The position numbers and the translations under genes are program-made. Below, piece by piece: positions 35,206-43,049 of a stretch of DNA of 64,000 nucleotides. The stretch is from contig JAZKBK010000001.1 of NCBI GenBank assembly GCA_040388625.1, positions 248,001-312,000 of the forward strand, written 5' to 3'. The notes below the pieces were generated by a model. It searched no databases, had not been told where the DNA came from, and saw nothing but the letters and a program-made list of their open reading frames with translations. This DNA is from Gemmatimonadota bacterium (GTDB lineage Bacteria; Gemmatimonadota; Gemmatimonadetes; Gemmatimonadales; Gemmatimonadaceae). Within the stretch, counting starts at the first letter, position 1, and every line of letters begins with the position of its first letter.

Positions 35206-36323
35206 GGGCAGTAACCTGGTGCAGTAGCCTCATGCACGTAGTCCACGAGTCTGCGCACGTTGTCGACCGGCGTCGAGGGAAGAATGCCGTGACCGAGATT
35301 GAAGATGTGCCCGGGTCTGGAGCCGGCTCGCATCAAGACGTCATCGATCTGGGCCTTCAACTCCCGCCACGGCGCGAGCAGCGCGATCGGATCCAGGTTT
35401 CCCATGATCGAATACCTGTCACCGAGTCTCGCGCGCACCGAATCGAGTGGAGTGCGCCAGTCGATTCCCACCACGTCACCGCCGCACGCCGCGACGTCGT
35501 CGATGTATGCGCCGGTGCCGGTGCTGAAGTTGATTACGGGAACTCCGGCAGCATGGACTGCACGATAGAGCGCTGCGTTATGCGGCTGCACGTAGCGTGC
35601 ATAATCATGTGGACTGAGCGCGCCTGCCCACGAGTCGAACACCTGCAGGACATCGGCGCCTGCGCGGGCCTGCGCGACAAGGTAATCCGCAAGCACGGTG
35701 ACGAGGCGGCGCATCAGCCGTCCCCACGCTGCGGGCTCCGCGTACATGAAGCTCTTCGCCAAATCGTAACGCTGCGAGCTGCCACCCTCGATTGCGTAAC
35801 ACGCCAGCGTGAAGGGCGCACCAGCGAATCCAATCAGCGGGGTCGATGCGGGGAGCGCTTCGCGCACGAGTCGAATCGCGCCAAGCGTACCTCGCATCGT
35901 CTGCTCCGCCGGCGGAGTGCCGAGCATGTCGACGTCGCGCGACGCCCGAACCGGATTGGCGATGCGCGGACCGGCGCCTGCGACGAAGTCGAGGTCGAGC
36001 CCCATGCCAATGAGCGGCGGCAGGATGTCGGAGAAGATGATCGCCGCATCGACGCCGAGTGCCTTCACGGGCTGCAAGGTGATCTCCGCCGCGGTTGCGG
36101 GATCGCCGATCGCTTCCAGCATGGTCTGGCGCGCGCGGATCGCGCGATACTCCGGCATGTACCGTCCGGCCTGCCGCATCAGCCACACGGGAGTGTGCGG
36201 CACAACGTCTCGACGGCACGCGCGAACGAGAACGGAGCCCGCAGCCACGCTCGCGACGGGCACGTCGCCGTGCGCTGGCGGCGTTGCATGCGGACGGGTT
36301 GTCGTCGGGCGCGTTGCTGCCAT
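35202..36323 (-). CDS. hemE: Uroporphyrinogen III decarboxylase
   Basis: 373 residues from ATG 36323, one base into the hemB stop; the longer frame is antisense to hemB. Family motifs are complete: PVWLMRQAGRYMPEYR, GFAGAPFTLACYAIEG, FDSWAGALSPHDY, IMGNLDP and FNLGHGILPSTPVDNV. It removes four acetate carboxyls to give coproporphyrinogen III. It is slightly longer than usual because of an N-terminal Thr/Ala-rich tail of about 25 residues. Confidence 0.96.
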   Translation of the reverse strand: MAATRPTTTRPHATPPAHGDVPVASVAAGSVLVRACRRDVVPHTPVWLMRQAGRYMPEYRAIRARQTMLEAIGDPATAAEITLQPVKALGVDAAIIFSDILPPLIGMGLDLDFVAGAGPRIANPVRASRDVDMLGTPPAEQTMRGTLGAIRLVREALPASTPLIGFAGAPFTLACYAIEGGSSQRYDLAKSFMYAEPAAWGRLMRRLVTVLADYLVAQARAGADVLQVFDSWAGALSPHDYARYVQPHNAALYRAVHAAGVPVINFSTGTGAYIDDVAACGGDVVGIDWRTPLDSVRARLGDRYSIMGNLDPIALLAPWRELKAQIDDVLMRAGSRPGHIFNLGHGILPSTPVDNVRRLVDYVHEATAPGYCP

Positions 36324-37321
36324 CAATCCTTCAGCCACCGCGCGGCATCCTTCGCATGATATGTAATGATCATTCCGGCGCCGGCGCGGCGCATCGATGT
36401 GAGTGATTCCAGCACGACAGCGCGCTCGTCGATCCATCCTGCCGCGGCCGCCGCCTTCACCATCGCGTATTCGCCGCTCACGTTGTATGCGACGAGGGGC
36501 ACGCCGGGATGCGCCGCGCTCACGGCGCTCACGATGTCGAGATAGGCGAGCGCAGGCTTCACCATCAAGAAATCCGCGCCTTCAGCAACGTCGAGCGCAC
36601 TTTCCCGCAACGCGATCCCGCGATTCGCCGGGTCCAACTGATGCGTGCGCCGGTCGCCGAACGCAGGTGCACCACCTGCCGCGTCGCGGAACGGGCCGTA
36701 GTACGCGGAGGAATACTTCACGGCGTAAGCCATGATCGCCACATTCGCATGGCCTGCATTGTCGAGCGCGACGCGGATTGCTCCGACGGCGCCGTCGATC
36801 ATTCCGCTGGGTGCGACGACGTCTGCACCAGCCTCGGCGTGCGATACCGCAATCCGTCGCAGAGAATCGAGCGTTTCATCGTTGATGAGGTATTGCTCGG
36901 CGTCGAGAATCCCGCAGTGGCCATGTGACGTGTACTCGCACATGCACACGTCGGTGATGACGAGGAGGTCGGGTGCGTGAGCCTTGAGAGCACGGATCGC
37001 GCGCTGAACGGCGCCGCCTGACGCGTAACTCTCCTTTCCATGCGGATCCTTGCGATCCGGTGCTGGAACGCCAAAAAGAATCACCGCGAGAACACCAGCT
37101 GCGACGAGCTCGTCGGCGATGGCCGTTACACCATCGACGGACACGCGTTTGATTCCCGGCATCGATTCTATCGACTCGACGACGTTCTCGCCGTCGGTGA
37201 CGAAGATCGGTGCGATGAGATGCTCCGGCCTCAGCAAGGTCTCGCGTACCATCCGCCGAAGAGTGTCACTGGTGCGCAGCCGGCGGAGTCTCACGGTGGG
37301 GAATTGGCCGGCGTCGGTCAT
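36323..37321 (-). CDS. hemB: Porphobilinogen synthase (5-aminolevulinate dehydratase), zinc type
   Basis: 332 residues from ATG 37321, overlapping hemD by 4 bases. The catalytic lysines lie in MAYAVKYSSAYYGPFRDA and FLMVKPALAYLDIV. The cysteine cluster DVCMCEYTSHGHCG marks the zinc-dependent class. It condenses two 5-aminolevulinates to porphobilinogen. Full length and highly conserved, in contrast to HemC and the HemY/CgoX protein in the same operon. Confidence 0.97.
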   Translation of the reverse strand: MTDAGQFPTVRLRRLRTSDTLRRMVRETLLRPEHLIAPIFVTDGENVVESIESMPGIKRVSVDGVTAIADELVAAGVLAVILFGVPAPDRKDPHGKESYASGGAVQRAIRALKAHAPDLLVITDVCMCEYTSHGHCGILDAEQYLINDETLDSLRRIAVSHAEAGADVVAPSGMIDGAVGAIRVALDNAGHANVAIMAYAVKYSSAYYGPFRDAAGGAPAFGDRRTHQLDPANRGIALRESALDVAEGADFLMVKPALAYLDIVSAVSAAHPGVPLVAYNVSGEYAMVKAAAAAGWIDERAVVLESLTSMRRAGAGMIITYHAKDAARWLKD

Positions 37322-38100
37322 TGCATGCTTATTGGTGGCGCTTGCTGTGCGTTGTCGTGCGGGGCCGCGCCGAACATCCGCGAGAGCGCGGTAACGACGC
37401 CATCGAGGGTGTACACTCCCGCAACAGCCGATACCGGCAATCCCGCCTCCGTCGCCGCGTTCGCAGTAACGGGTCCGATGCAGACGATGCGGGGCGCGAC
37501 AGACGTGCCGAAGCACGCAACGAACGCGTGCACGGCTGACGGACTCGTAAACGTTATCGCATCGGCCTCCAGTATCCTGCTTCGCGTCTCATCTTGCACG
37601 GTGCGAGCGACGGTGTCGTACAGGATCAGCTCCACGACTTCGGCGCCGCGCGCGCGCAGCGTATCTGAAAGAACCGACCGTGCGCCCGCGGCCCGCGGCC
37701 AGAGAATCTTCATTCCCTTCACGTCGCCAAGTGCATCTGCCAGCGACTCTGCGACAAATTCAGGCGCAGTCACCGCCGACGTAGCGCCGAGCGCGGCAAC
37801 CGCTCGTGCAGTAGCCGGTCCAACTGCCGCGATCGCGGGATGCAGCCGGAATGCGGTCTGATCGGCGGCGTCCAGTCGAGCCCAGAACATGCGCACGCCA
37901 TTCGCGCTCGTGAAGGCGATCCAGTCGAATTCGCCGACTGCGGCAGACGCGAGTGAATCATCGCGATGGATCGGATCGATGCCGATGAGAGGAACTACGA
38001 GTGGCTCGGCGCCAGCTCGTCGGAGCGCCGTCGTGAGTGGCCCATCTTCCATCTCGAATCGCGTCACGACCACGCGGCGTCCAGCGAGCGCTGCCGTCAT
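37318..38100 (-). CDS. hemD: Uroporphyrinogen III synthase
   Basis: 260 residues from ATG 38100, overlapping hemC by 4 bases; upstream extension is antisense to hemC. The two-domain HemD pattern is visible: RRVVVTRFEMEDGPLTTALRRAGAE at the start, DWIAFTSANGVRMFW, AAVGPATARAVAALG, and the second-domain DAITFTSPSAVHAFV with IVCIGPVTANAATEAG. It cyclises hydroxymethylbilane with inversion of ring D. HemD sequences diverge widely; position between hemC and hemB supports the call. Confidence 0.92.
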   Translation of the reverse strand: MTAALAGRRVVVTRFEMEDGPLTTALRRAGAEPLVVPLIGIDPIHRDDSLASAAVGEFDWIAFTSANGVRMFWARLDAADQTAFRLHPAIAAVGPATARAVAALGATSAVTAPEFVAESLADALGDVKGMKILWPRAAGARSVLSDTLRARGAEVVELILYDTVARTVQDETRSRILEADAITFTSPSAVHAFVACFGTSVAPRIVCIGPVTANAATEAGLPVSAVAGVYTLDGVVTALSRMFGAAPHDNAQQAPPISMQ

Positions 38101-38819
38101 GACTGCATCGCCCGTAGGGATGAACTCAGCTCCGCGTCCACGGCATTGTGCAAATCGACGTCGTCGATGCGCGTCAGGATGTCCAGAGCGATCGGATCGT
38201 CGGCGCGGCACTGCACCGCGAGAGCGCCCTGGCCCGCGGCGGGCGGCATCGTCGTGAGATCGAATATCTCGGTGATGTTCGCGCGTAGTTCCAGCCGTTC
38301 GAGACCCGCGAGAGCAAGCAGCGCAGCGTCATAATCCCCCGCGAGTACCTTCGCGACCCGCGCATCCACAGTGCCGCGAATGGGTTTTACCTCGAGATCG
38401 GGACGCAGCGCGAGAACCGCCGCGGCGCGTCGCTCGCTGGACGTGCCAACGAGGGAGCCCGGCGGAAGTTCGCTCAGTCTGAGAGGACGCGCGCAGACGA
38501 GAGCTTCGCGCGGGTCGGCACGGACAGGCACCGCGGCGATCACGAGTCCGGCAGTCGCCTCGGTCGGCAGGTCCTTGTACGAGTGTACCGCGGCATCGAT
38601 CTCACCGGTGCTCAGTGCGCGCTCGATCACGTCGGTAAAGGCGTCGGCGGCCAGTTGCGGCGCGGGAACGTCGAGCATCACATCGCCGGACGTCTCGTAC
38701 TCGCGTACTTCGATGTCGAGTCGGGGATGCGCAGCGGCAAGGAGTCCGGCTACGATCGCCGTCTGTCGCAGAGCGAGCTCGGACTTCCGCGTTCCAACTA
38801 CGAAACGTCCTGTCATCAT
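38097..38819 (-). CDS. hemC: Hydroxymethylbilane synthase (HemC) lacking domain 3
   Basis: 240 residues against about 310 for the family. Domains 1 and 2 keep key residues: VVGTRKSELALRQ, the catalytic Asp motif VHSYKDLPTE, the Arg pair in GTSSERRAAAV, IRGTVDARVAKV and AAGQGALAVQCR. The chain stops after AVDAELSSSLRAM, exactly where E. coli HemC continues into GGCQVPI with the cysteine that carries the dipyrromethane cofactor. The GGKG loop of E. coli is also missing (QLAADAFTD instead). The start of hemD overlaps the stop by 4 bases, and no frame beyond the stop restores the missing domain. Confidence 0.88.
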   Translation of the reverse strand: MMTGRFVVGTRKSELALRQTAIVAGLLAAAHPRLDIEVREYETSGDVMLDVPAPQLAADAFTDVIERALSTGEIDAAVHSYKDLPTEATAGLVIAAVPVRADPREALVCARPLRLSELPPGSLVGTSSERRAAAVLALRPDLEVKPIRGTVDARVAKVLAGDYDAALLALAGLERLELRANITEIFDLTTMPPAAGQGALAVQCRADDPIALDILTRIDDVDLHNAVDAELSSSLRAMQS

Positions 38820-39982
38820 ACCCCTATCGGGCTGGCTATCCGCGCGGATTCCGACGGGCGCCGTAGTGTCGTAGCCGTCGATCGTGCGGCGAGTCGCTCC
38901 TTGAGTATCGCCAGCTCCTCGCCGATGATCCGCTCGACAGCTGGAATGACCGCGCGTCGCTCCGCATGGGCCGCTACCACGTACGGGCCCAGATCATCGA
39001 TGCCGATCAGCTTCGCACCAGCAACACTGCGGACGTTGACGTCGACATTGCGGGGCAATGAGACATCGACGAGCGTCATGGGGCGATGCGGTCTGTGGGC
39101 GAGCGCCTTGGTCACGGTGCAGCTGTCGATCAGCGGGAGTGCCGCGCGTGTTGCCGCGATCACCACGTCCGCGTCACGCAGCAGAGAGGGCAGGAGGTTC
39201 AGCGGACAGGCGTCGGCGCCGTGATGTGCACCCATCTCGACCGCTGCCTCCACTGTTCGATTCGCGATCGTGATCCTGCGCGCCCCATACGGCGCCAGCG
39301 AACGCAGCGCCAGCTCGGCGATCTCGCCGGCTCCGACCACCACGACGTTGCGGCCGGCAAGCCCGTTCGCAGCCGTCGCGGCGGCATCGACCGCCGCCGA
39401 GCCCAGACTCGCCGCTTGCAGACGGCCCCAGATCATGCCACGTGCTCGCTCTCCGGCGCGAACGGCGCTCTTGAATGCGAGCTTCAGCAGCGGCGAGGCC
39501 GCATGCACTGCAACCGATTGCCGCAGCGAGCTCGCTACCTGTCCGGTGATCTGAGCCTCGCCAATTACGACCGAGTCCAGTCCCGTGGCGACCTTGAAGA
39601 GATGCTCCGCCGCGGCCAGTCCGTGCAGCGAATAGGCGTGCGCCGCCAGTACGGATTCCGGGATTCCACACGTCGCCGACCACCATTCGAGCAGGATCTC
39701 TCGTACGTCGCGAGTGCTGGCAGGTGTTTCCGCGTACAGCTCGGTGCGATGGCACGTCGCGATTACCACCAGGCGCTCGATGCGCGGGTCGTGTCGCGCT
39801 GCGGCCAGCGCATCACGGAGCACGGACGTGGATAAACCGGCACGCTCGCGCACCTCGGACGTAGCCGTTTTGTGGCTGATTCCGAGGCAGTCTAGCCTGA
39901 GGCCGGTGTCTACGGCTATTTCAGTGACCAATGTGCGTGAGAATCCGGGGGACGGGGCGAGCTGGAAAGTTGTGAGTTCCAC
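38816..39982 (-). CDS. hemA: Glutamyl-tRNA reductase, divergent
   Basis: 388 residues from a GTG at 39982 with AGAGG upstream; a longer ATG frame (40129) runs into the divergent gene. It has RLDCLGISHKTA, the catalytic cysteine in IATCHRTELYAE (consensus TCNRTE; here His for Asn), VVIGEAQITGQV (usual GEPQILGQV) and NADPH loop VVVVGAGEIAELALRSL (usual GAGEMGE). It makes glutamate-1-semialdehyde from Glu-tRNA. First gene of the eight-gene operon, overlapping hemC by 4 bases. The substitutions suggest a divergent lineage of the enzyme. Confidence 0.92.
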   Translation of the reverse strand: MELTTFQLAPSPGFSRTLVTEIAVDTGLRLDCLGISHKTATSEVRERAGLSTSVLRDALAAARHDPRIERLVVIATCHRTELYAETPASTRDVREILLEWWSATCGIPESVLAAHAYSLHGLAAAEHLFKVATGLDSVVIGEAQITGQVASSLRQSVAVHAASPLLKLAFKSAVRAGERARGMIWGRLQAASLGSAAVDAAATAANGLAGRNVVVVGAGEIAELALRSLAPYGARRITIANRTVEAAVEMGAHHGADACPLNLLPSLLRDADVVIAATRAALPLIDSCTVTKALAHRPHRPMTLVDVSLPRNVDVNVRSVAGAKLIGIDDLGPYVVAAHAERRAVIPAVERIIGEELAILKERLAARSTATTLRRPSESARIASPIGV

Positions 39983-40063
39983 GCCCTCTACGGTATCCGG
40001 GCGACTACGGACTCCAGTCCAAACGGCAGTTCGCCCGGGAGAGTACTTTTGTAAACTTACCGA

Positions 40064-41905
40064 ATGCGAACGTTCGGACAGACCAAACAGGGGACGCCGT
40101 TGCCAGTGAAATATACCTCTCGCTATCACCTGACCGTACTCGCTCGTTCAGCTCGGCTGTCTCGCGCGGCCGGTGCCGCGACGCTCGCAGCGATGCTTGT
40201 ACTTTCAGGGTGCAAGACATCCAGCCCGAGCGCCGAGGCGCCGAGCACCGCCTCGACGCCGACGGTGCACGCAGCCTTCCCGGATGGATGGGGCAGCAAG
40301 CATCGCAGGCCGCCGACGGTCGAACAGCACGCGATGGTTGTCAGCAACAGCAATCTCGCCAGCGAAGCGGGCGCCGAGATCCTGAGGAAGGGCGGAAACG
40401 CCGTCGACGCAGCGGTGGCGACCGGCTTCGCGCTCGAAGTGACATTCCCGTTCGCCGGAAACATCGGCGGCGGCGGGTTCATGGTGATCCGGATGGCGAA
40501 CGGCGAGGCCACCGCGGTCGACTATCGCGAGACGGCTCCGCTCGCCGCAACGCGGGACATGTACATCGAGCGCGGCAAGCTGACGAACAAGAGCACCGTG
40601 GGCGGGCTCGCATCCGGCGTTCCCGGCTCCGTGGCCGGCATGGCGGCCGCGCTCGCCAAGTACGGCACGATGTCGCTGCACGACGTGATGCAGCCGGCCA
40701 TCAAGCTTGCCTCGGATGGCTTCATCGTGGACAGCGCGACGTCGCGAGGGCTGGGCGCGAGCGCGCATCTCATCAGCCAGTTCGCCGGCGCCGCGGTGTT
40801 TCTCCCAGGCGGCAAGCCACTTCCTCCGGGCACTCTTCTTCGGCAGCCGGAATTGGCGAAGACCCTGCGCCTGATTGCCGATCAGGGACCAGCTGCATTC
40901 TACACCGGCCCGATCGCCGACGAGATCGTCGCGCAGATGAAGCACGATGGCGGGATAATCACCCGGCAGGATCTCGCGTCGTACAGGCCGGAGTGGCGCA
41001 CACCGATCGTCGGCAAGTATCGCGGCTACACTCTGTACGCGATGCCGCCGTCGTCCAGCGGTGGTGTGACAACGGTGGAAATACTGAATCAACTCGAAAC
41101 CTGGAAGTCGCTCCCGCCATTCAACAGCGCGGCGTACAAGCACCTTCTGGCGGAGACGTTCCAGCGCGCCTTCATCGACCGCAACACAAAGCTCGGTGAC
41201 CCCGCGTTCGTCACGAATCCGCTCGACATGTTGACCGACAAGGCGTATGCCAGGAAGCTTGCGTCGACCATCCAGCCGGACCGTGCCACCCCGTCGCCGT
41301 CGTTCGCGGCAGCTGCCGAGCCGATGCACACCACCCACTACTCGGTGGTCGATGCATCCGGCAACGCAGTCTCCACGACGACCACGCTCAACAGTGGATT
41401 CGGGTCCGGCGTGTTCGTCGCCGATGCGGGCTTCTTCATGAACGACGAGATGGATGACTTCGCGGCCGAGCCCGGCAAGCCGAACCAGTTCGGTCTGGTG
41501 CAGGGTGAGATCAATGCGATTCAGCCCGGCAAGCGCATGCTGAGCGCCATGTCTCCGACGATCGTGCTGGATCGCAGCGGCAAGCTCCTGCTCGTAGTCG
41601 GGGCCGCCGGCGGCCCGACTATCATCACGGGAGTCACGCAGGTGATACTGAACGTCATCGACCAGCACATGTCGCTCCCAGACGCTATGTTCGCGCCGCG
41701 CATGCACGACCAGGCGTGGCCCGATGAGATCACATACGAGAAGGGCGGATTCTCACAGTCCGCGACGGATTCGCTCGTGGCGATGGGGTACAAGCTGCAC
41801 GAGGTGGGCGGTCTCACGAACGTGAACGCCGTCATGCGCGGGCCGGACGGACGCTGGGTCGGAGTGTACGAGCCACGTTCCAACGGCGGCGCCGTCGGCT
41901 ACTGA
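40064..41905 (+). CDS. ggt: Gamma-glutamyltransferase, lipoprotein
   Basis: 613 residues from ATG 40064; a TTG at 40100 has the better ribosome site (AGGGGA). A lipoprotein signal ends MLVLSGC. GGT is an N-terminal nucleophile enzyme that cuts itself before a threonine: here Thr424 in MHTTHYSVVDASGNAVSTT. Also visible are GNIGGGGFMVIR, YRETAPLAATRDMY and GAAGGPTIITGVTQVI. It hydrolyses or transfers the gamma-glutamyl group of glutathione in the periplasm. Divergent from hemA. Confidence 0.94.
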   Translation: MRTFGQTKQGTPLPVKYTSRYHLTVLARSARLSRAAGAATLAAMLVLSGCKTSSPSAEAPSTASTPTVHAAFPDGWGSKHRRPPTVEQHAMVVSNSNLASEAGAEILRKGGNAVDAAVATGFALEVTFPFAGNIGGGGFMVIRMANGEATAVDYRETAPLAATRDMYIERGKLTNKSTVGGLASGVPGSVAGMAAALAKYGTMSLHDVMQPAIKLASDGFIVDSATSRGLGASAHLISQFAGAAVFLPGGKPLPPGTLLRQPELAKTLRLIADQGPAAFYTGPIADEIVAQMKHDGGIITRQDLASYRPEWRTPIVGKYRGYTLYAMPPSSSGGVTTVEILNQLETWKSLPPFNSAAYKHLLAETFQRAFIDRNTKLGDPAFVTNPLDMLTDKAYARKLASTIQPDRATPSPSFAAAAEPMHTTHYSVVDASGNAVSTTTTLNSGFGSGVFVADAGFFMNDEMDDFAAEPGKPNQFGLVQGEINAIQPGKRMLSAMSPTIVLDRSGKLLLVVGAAGGPTIITGVTQVILNVIDQHMSLPDAMFAPRMHDQAWPDEITYEKGGFSQSATDSLVAMGYKLHEVGGLTNVNAVMRGPDGRWVGVYEPRSNGGAVGY

Positions 41906-41956
41906 TCCAGCACGTATGTTGGAGCGGCGCGCGGGGAGTCCTCCCGCGCGCCGCTC

Positions 41957-42706
41957 TTATTTTTTGGCCTCGCTCAGCTCTCGCTGGAGTTGGCATCGCG
42001 CATCTGAAATGCGCTGGCGCGTCATGTCACGGAGAGCGGGCAGGTCCGTCGCAGTGAGCCCCGCGGTTTCGATCGGCTCGAGCACTCTGCACATAGCATT
42101 CGCACGACGAAAGCTGAACGAGCCCTTTGCCATTGCGTCCCGCGTCCCTGCAATAGCGACGGGCAGGATCGCTGTTCCTGTGGAGATCGCCAGCTGAAAC
42201 GCGCCGTCCTTGAATGGTAGGAGGTCGTCGCCGCGCGACCGCGTCCCTTCGGGAAAGATCATCACCGAGACCTTCTTGGCGAGGCGATCCCTGCAGGCAT
42301 CCAGCGCCTGCTGGCCACTTCCGCGGCTGCTACGGTTGATCGGAATGTCACCGGCCATCCGCATCATCCACCCCATGACGGGAATCCTGAAGATCGTGTC
42401 CTTCGAGAGCCACTTCATCTCCCATTTCAGATGCGACATCAGAAAGATGTCGGCGTAGCTCTCGTGGTTAGCGACGACGACGTACGGCCTTCGCGGATCG
42501 TGGACGGCAACGCCGCTGGTGTGGAAGTGCCAGTACGGGTTGAGACCGGTCACAGCGACGGCAAGATGGCGGAACGCCCGGCCGGCGGCATACCGTCCCG
42601 GGTCGAATGGGGCGGTGGCGATCCAGACGATCGAGACGTAGATGAATCCGAACAGGACGATGAGAACAGTCTCCGTCCACACCCAGGCGTTGACCAGTCG
42701 TTGCAT
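41957..42706 (-). CDS. plsC: 1-acyl-sn-glycerol-3-phosphate acyltransferase (PlsC family)
   Basis: 249 residues from ATG 42706; a longer in-frame ORF reaching 43057 would run through the leader of the divergent aminotransferase gene. The N-terminal membrane helix (VLIVLFGFIYVSIVWIA) is followed by the acyltransferase motifs NHESYAD (H-x4-D), GDIPINRSSRGS and FPEGTRSRGDD. It adds the second acyl chain to make phosphatidic acid at the inner membrane. A related acyl acceptor is possible. Confidence 0.92.
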   Translation of the reverse strand: MQRLVNAWVWTETVLIVLFGFIYVSIVWIATAPFDPGRYAAGRAFRHLAVAVTGLNPYWHFHTSGVAVHDPRRPYVVVANHESYADIFLMSHLKWEMKWLSKDTIFRIPVMGWMMRMAGDIPINRSSRGSGQQALDACRDRLAKKVSVMIFPEGTRSRGDDLLPFKDGAFQLAISTGTAILPVAIAGTRDAMAKGSFSFRRANAMCRVLEPIETAGLTATDLPALRDMTRQRISDARCQLQRELSEAKK

Positions 42707-42812
42707 CCGCAAAATTTGCCAGCGCGGCGCCGTGGACGTAAGGCTGGTGCTCTGGCCGTGCCTGATGGCCGCCAATGCTGAGCGAGAAGTGATCAAGATA
42801 TTCGGCGGGACG

Positions 42813-42841
42813 TTGACAACTGCCGCGTGCCCCGATACCCT
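42813..42841 (+). promoter_or_regulatory. Predicted promoter of the aminotransferase leader
   Basis: A perfect -35 TTGACA (42813-42818), a 17-base spacer and a weak -10 TACCCT (42836-42841). The transcript would start near 42848, about 200 bases before the coding sequence. Confidence 0.45.
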
Positions 42842-42973
42842 ATGTGCGGAAGACAAACCACCATTCGCACAGATGACCACCTCCCGCTTCATGCCTTTCA
42901 GCAAGTGCAAGCCACTCTCCTCCACGGGGATCTGGTTGACGCATGCATGAAGCTGCTCGAGTTTCATTCCCGT

Positions 42974-43010
42974 GCCCGCCAGACCTTTCGTCAGGCGGGC
43001 ATTTTTTTTT
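42974..43010 (+). terminator. Intrinsic terminator inside the aminotransferase leader
   Basis: Stem GCCCGCC (42974-42980) with GGCGGGC (42994-43000), a 13-base loop, then A and nine T. No plus-strand gene precedes it within 1 kb, so it most likely controls read-through into the gene at 43050. Confidence 0.85.
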
Positions 43011-43049
43011 GCCATCAATTCACCAGCCCCACGCCAAGGACACCGATAG

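Larger units (their letters stand above)
42707..43049. other. Divergent intergenic region holding a terminator-bearing leader
   Basis: 343 bases between plsC (-) and the aminotransferase gene (+). It has a plus-strand promoter, a candidate 25-residue leader ORF (ATG 42873 to TGA 42950), a 9-bp long-range pairing (42886-42894 with 42945-42953) and an intrinsic terminator ending 40 bases before the start codon. Together these look like a transcription attenuator. The minus strand is open in frame with plsC as far as 43057, but that extension shows no domain. Confidence 0.5.

Noticed and set aside
38090-38110. Simple frameshift explaining the short HemC
   Set aside because: The three frames after the stop show no GGCQVPI-like motif and hemD begins at once, so a one-base change would not restore domain 3.
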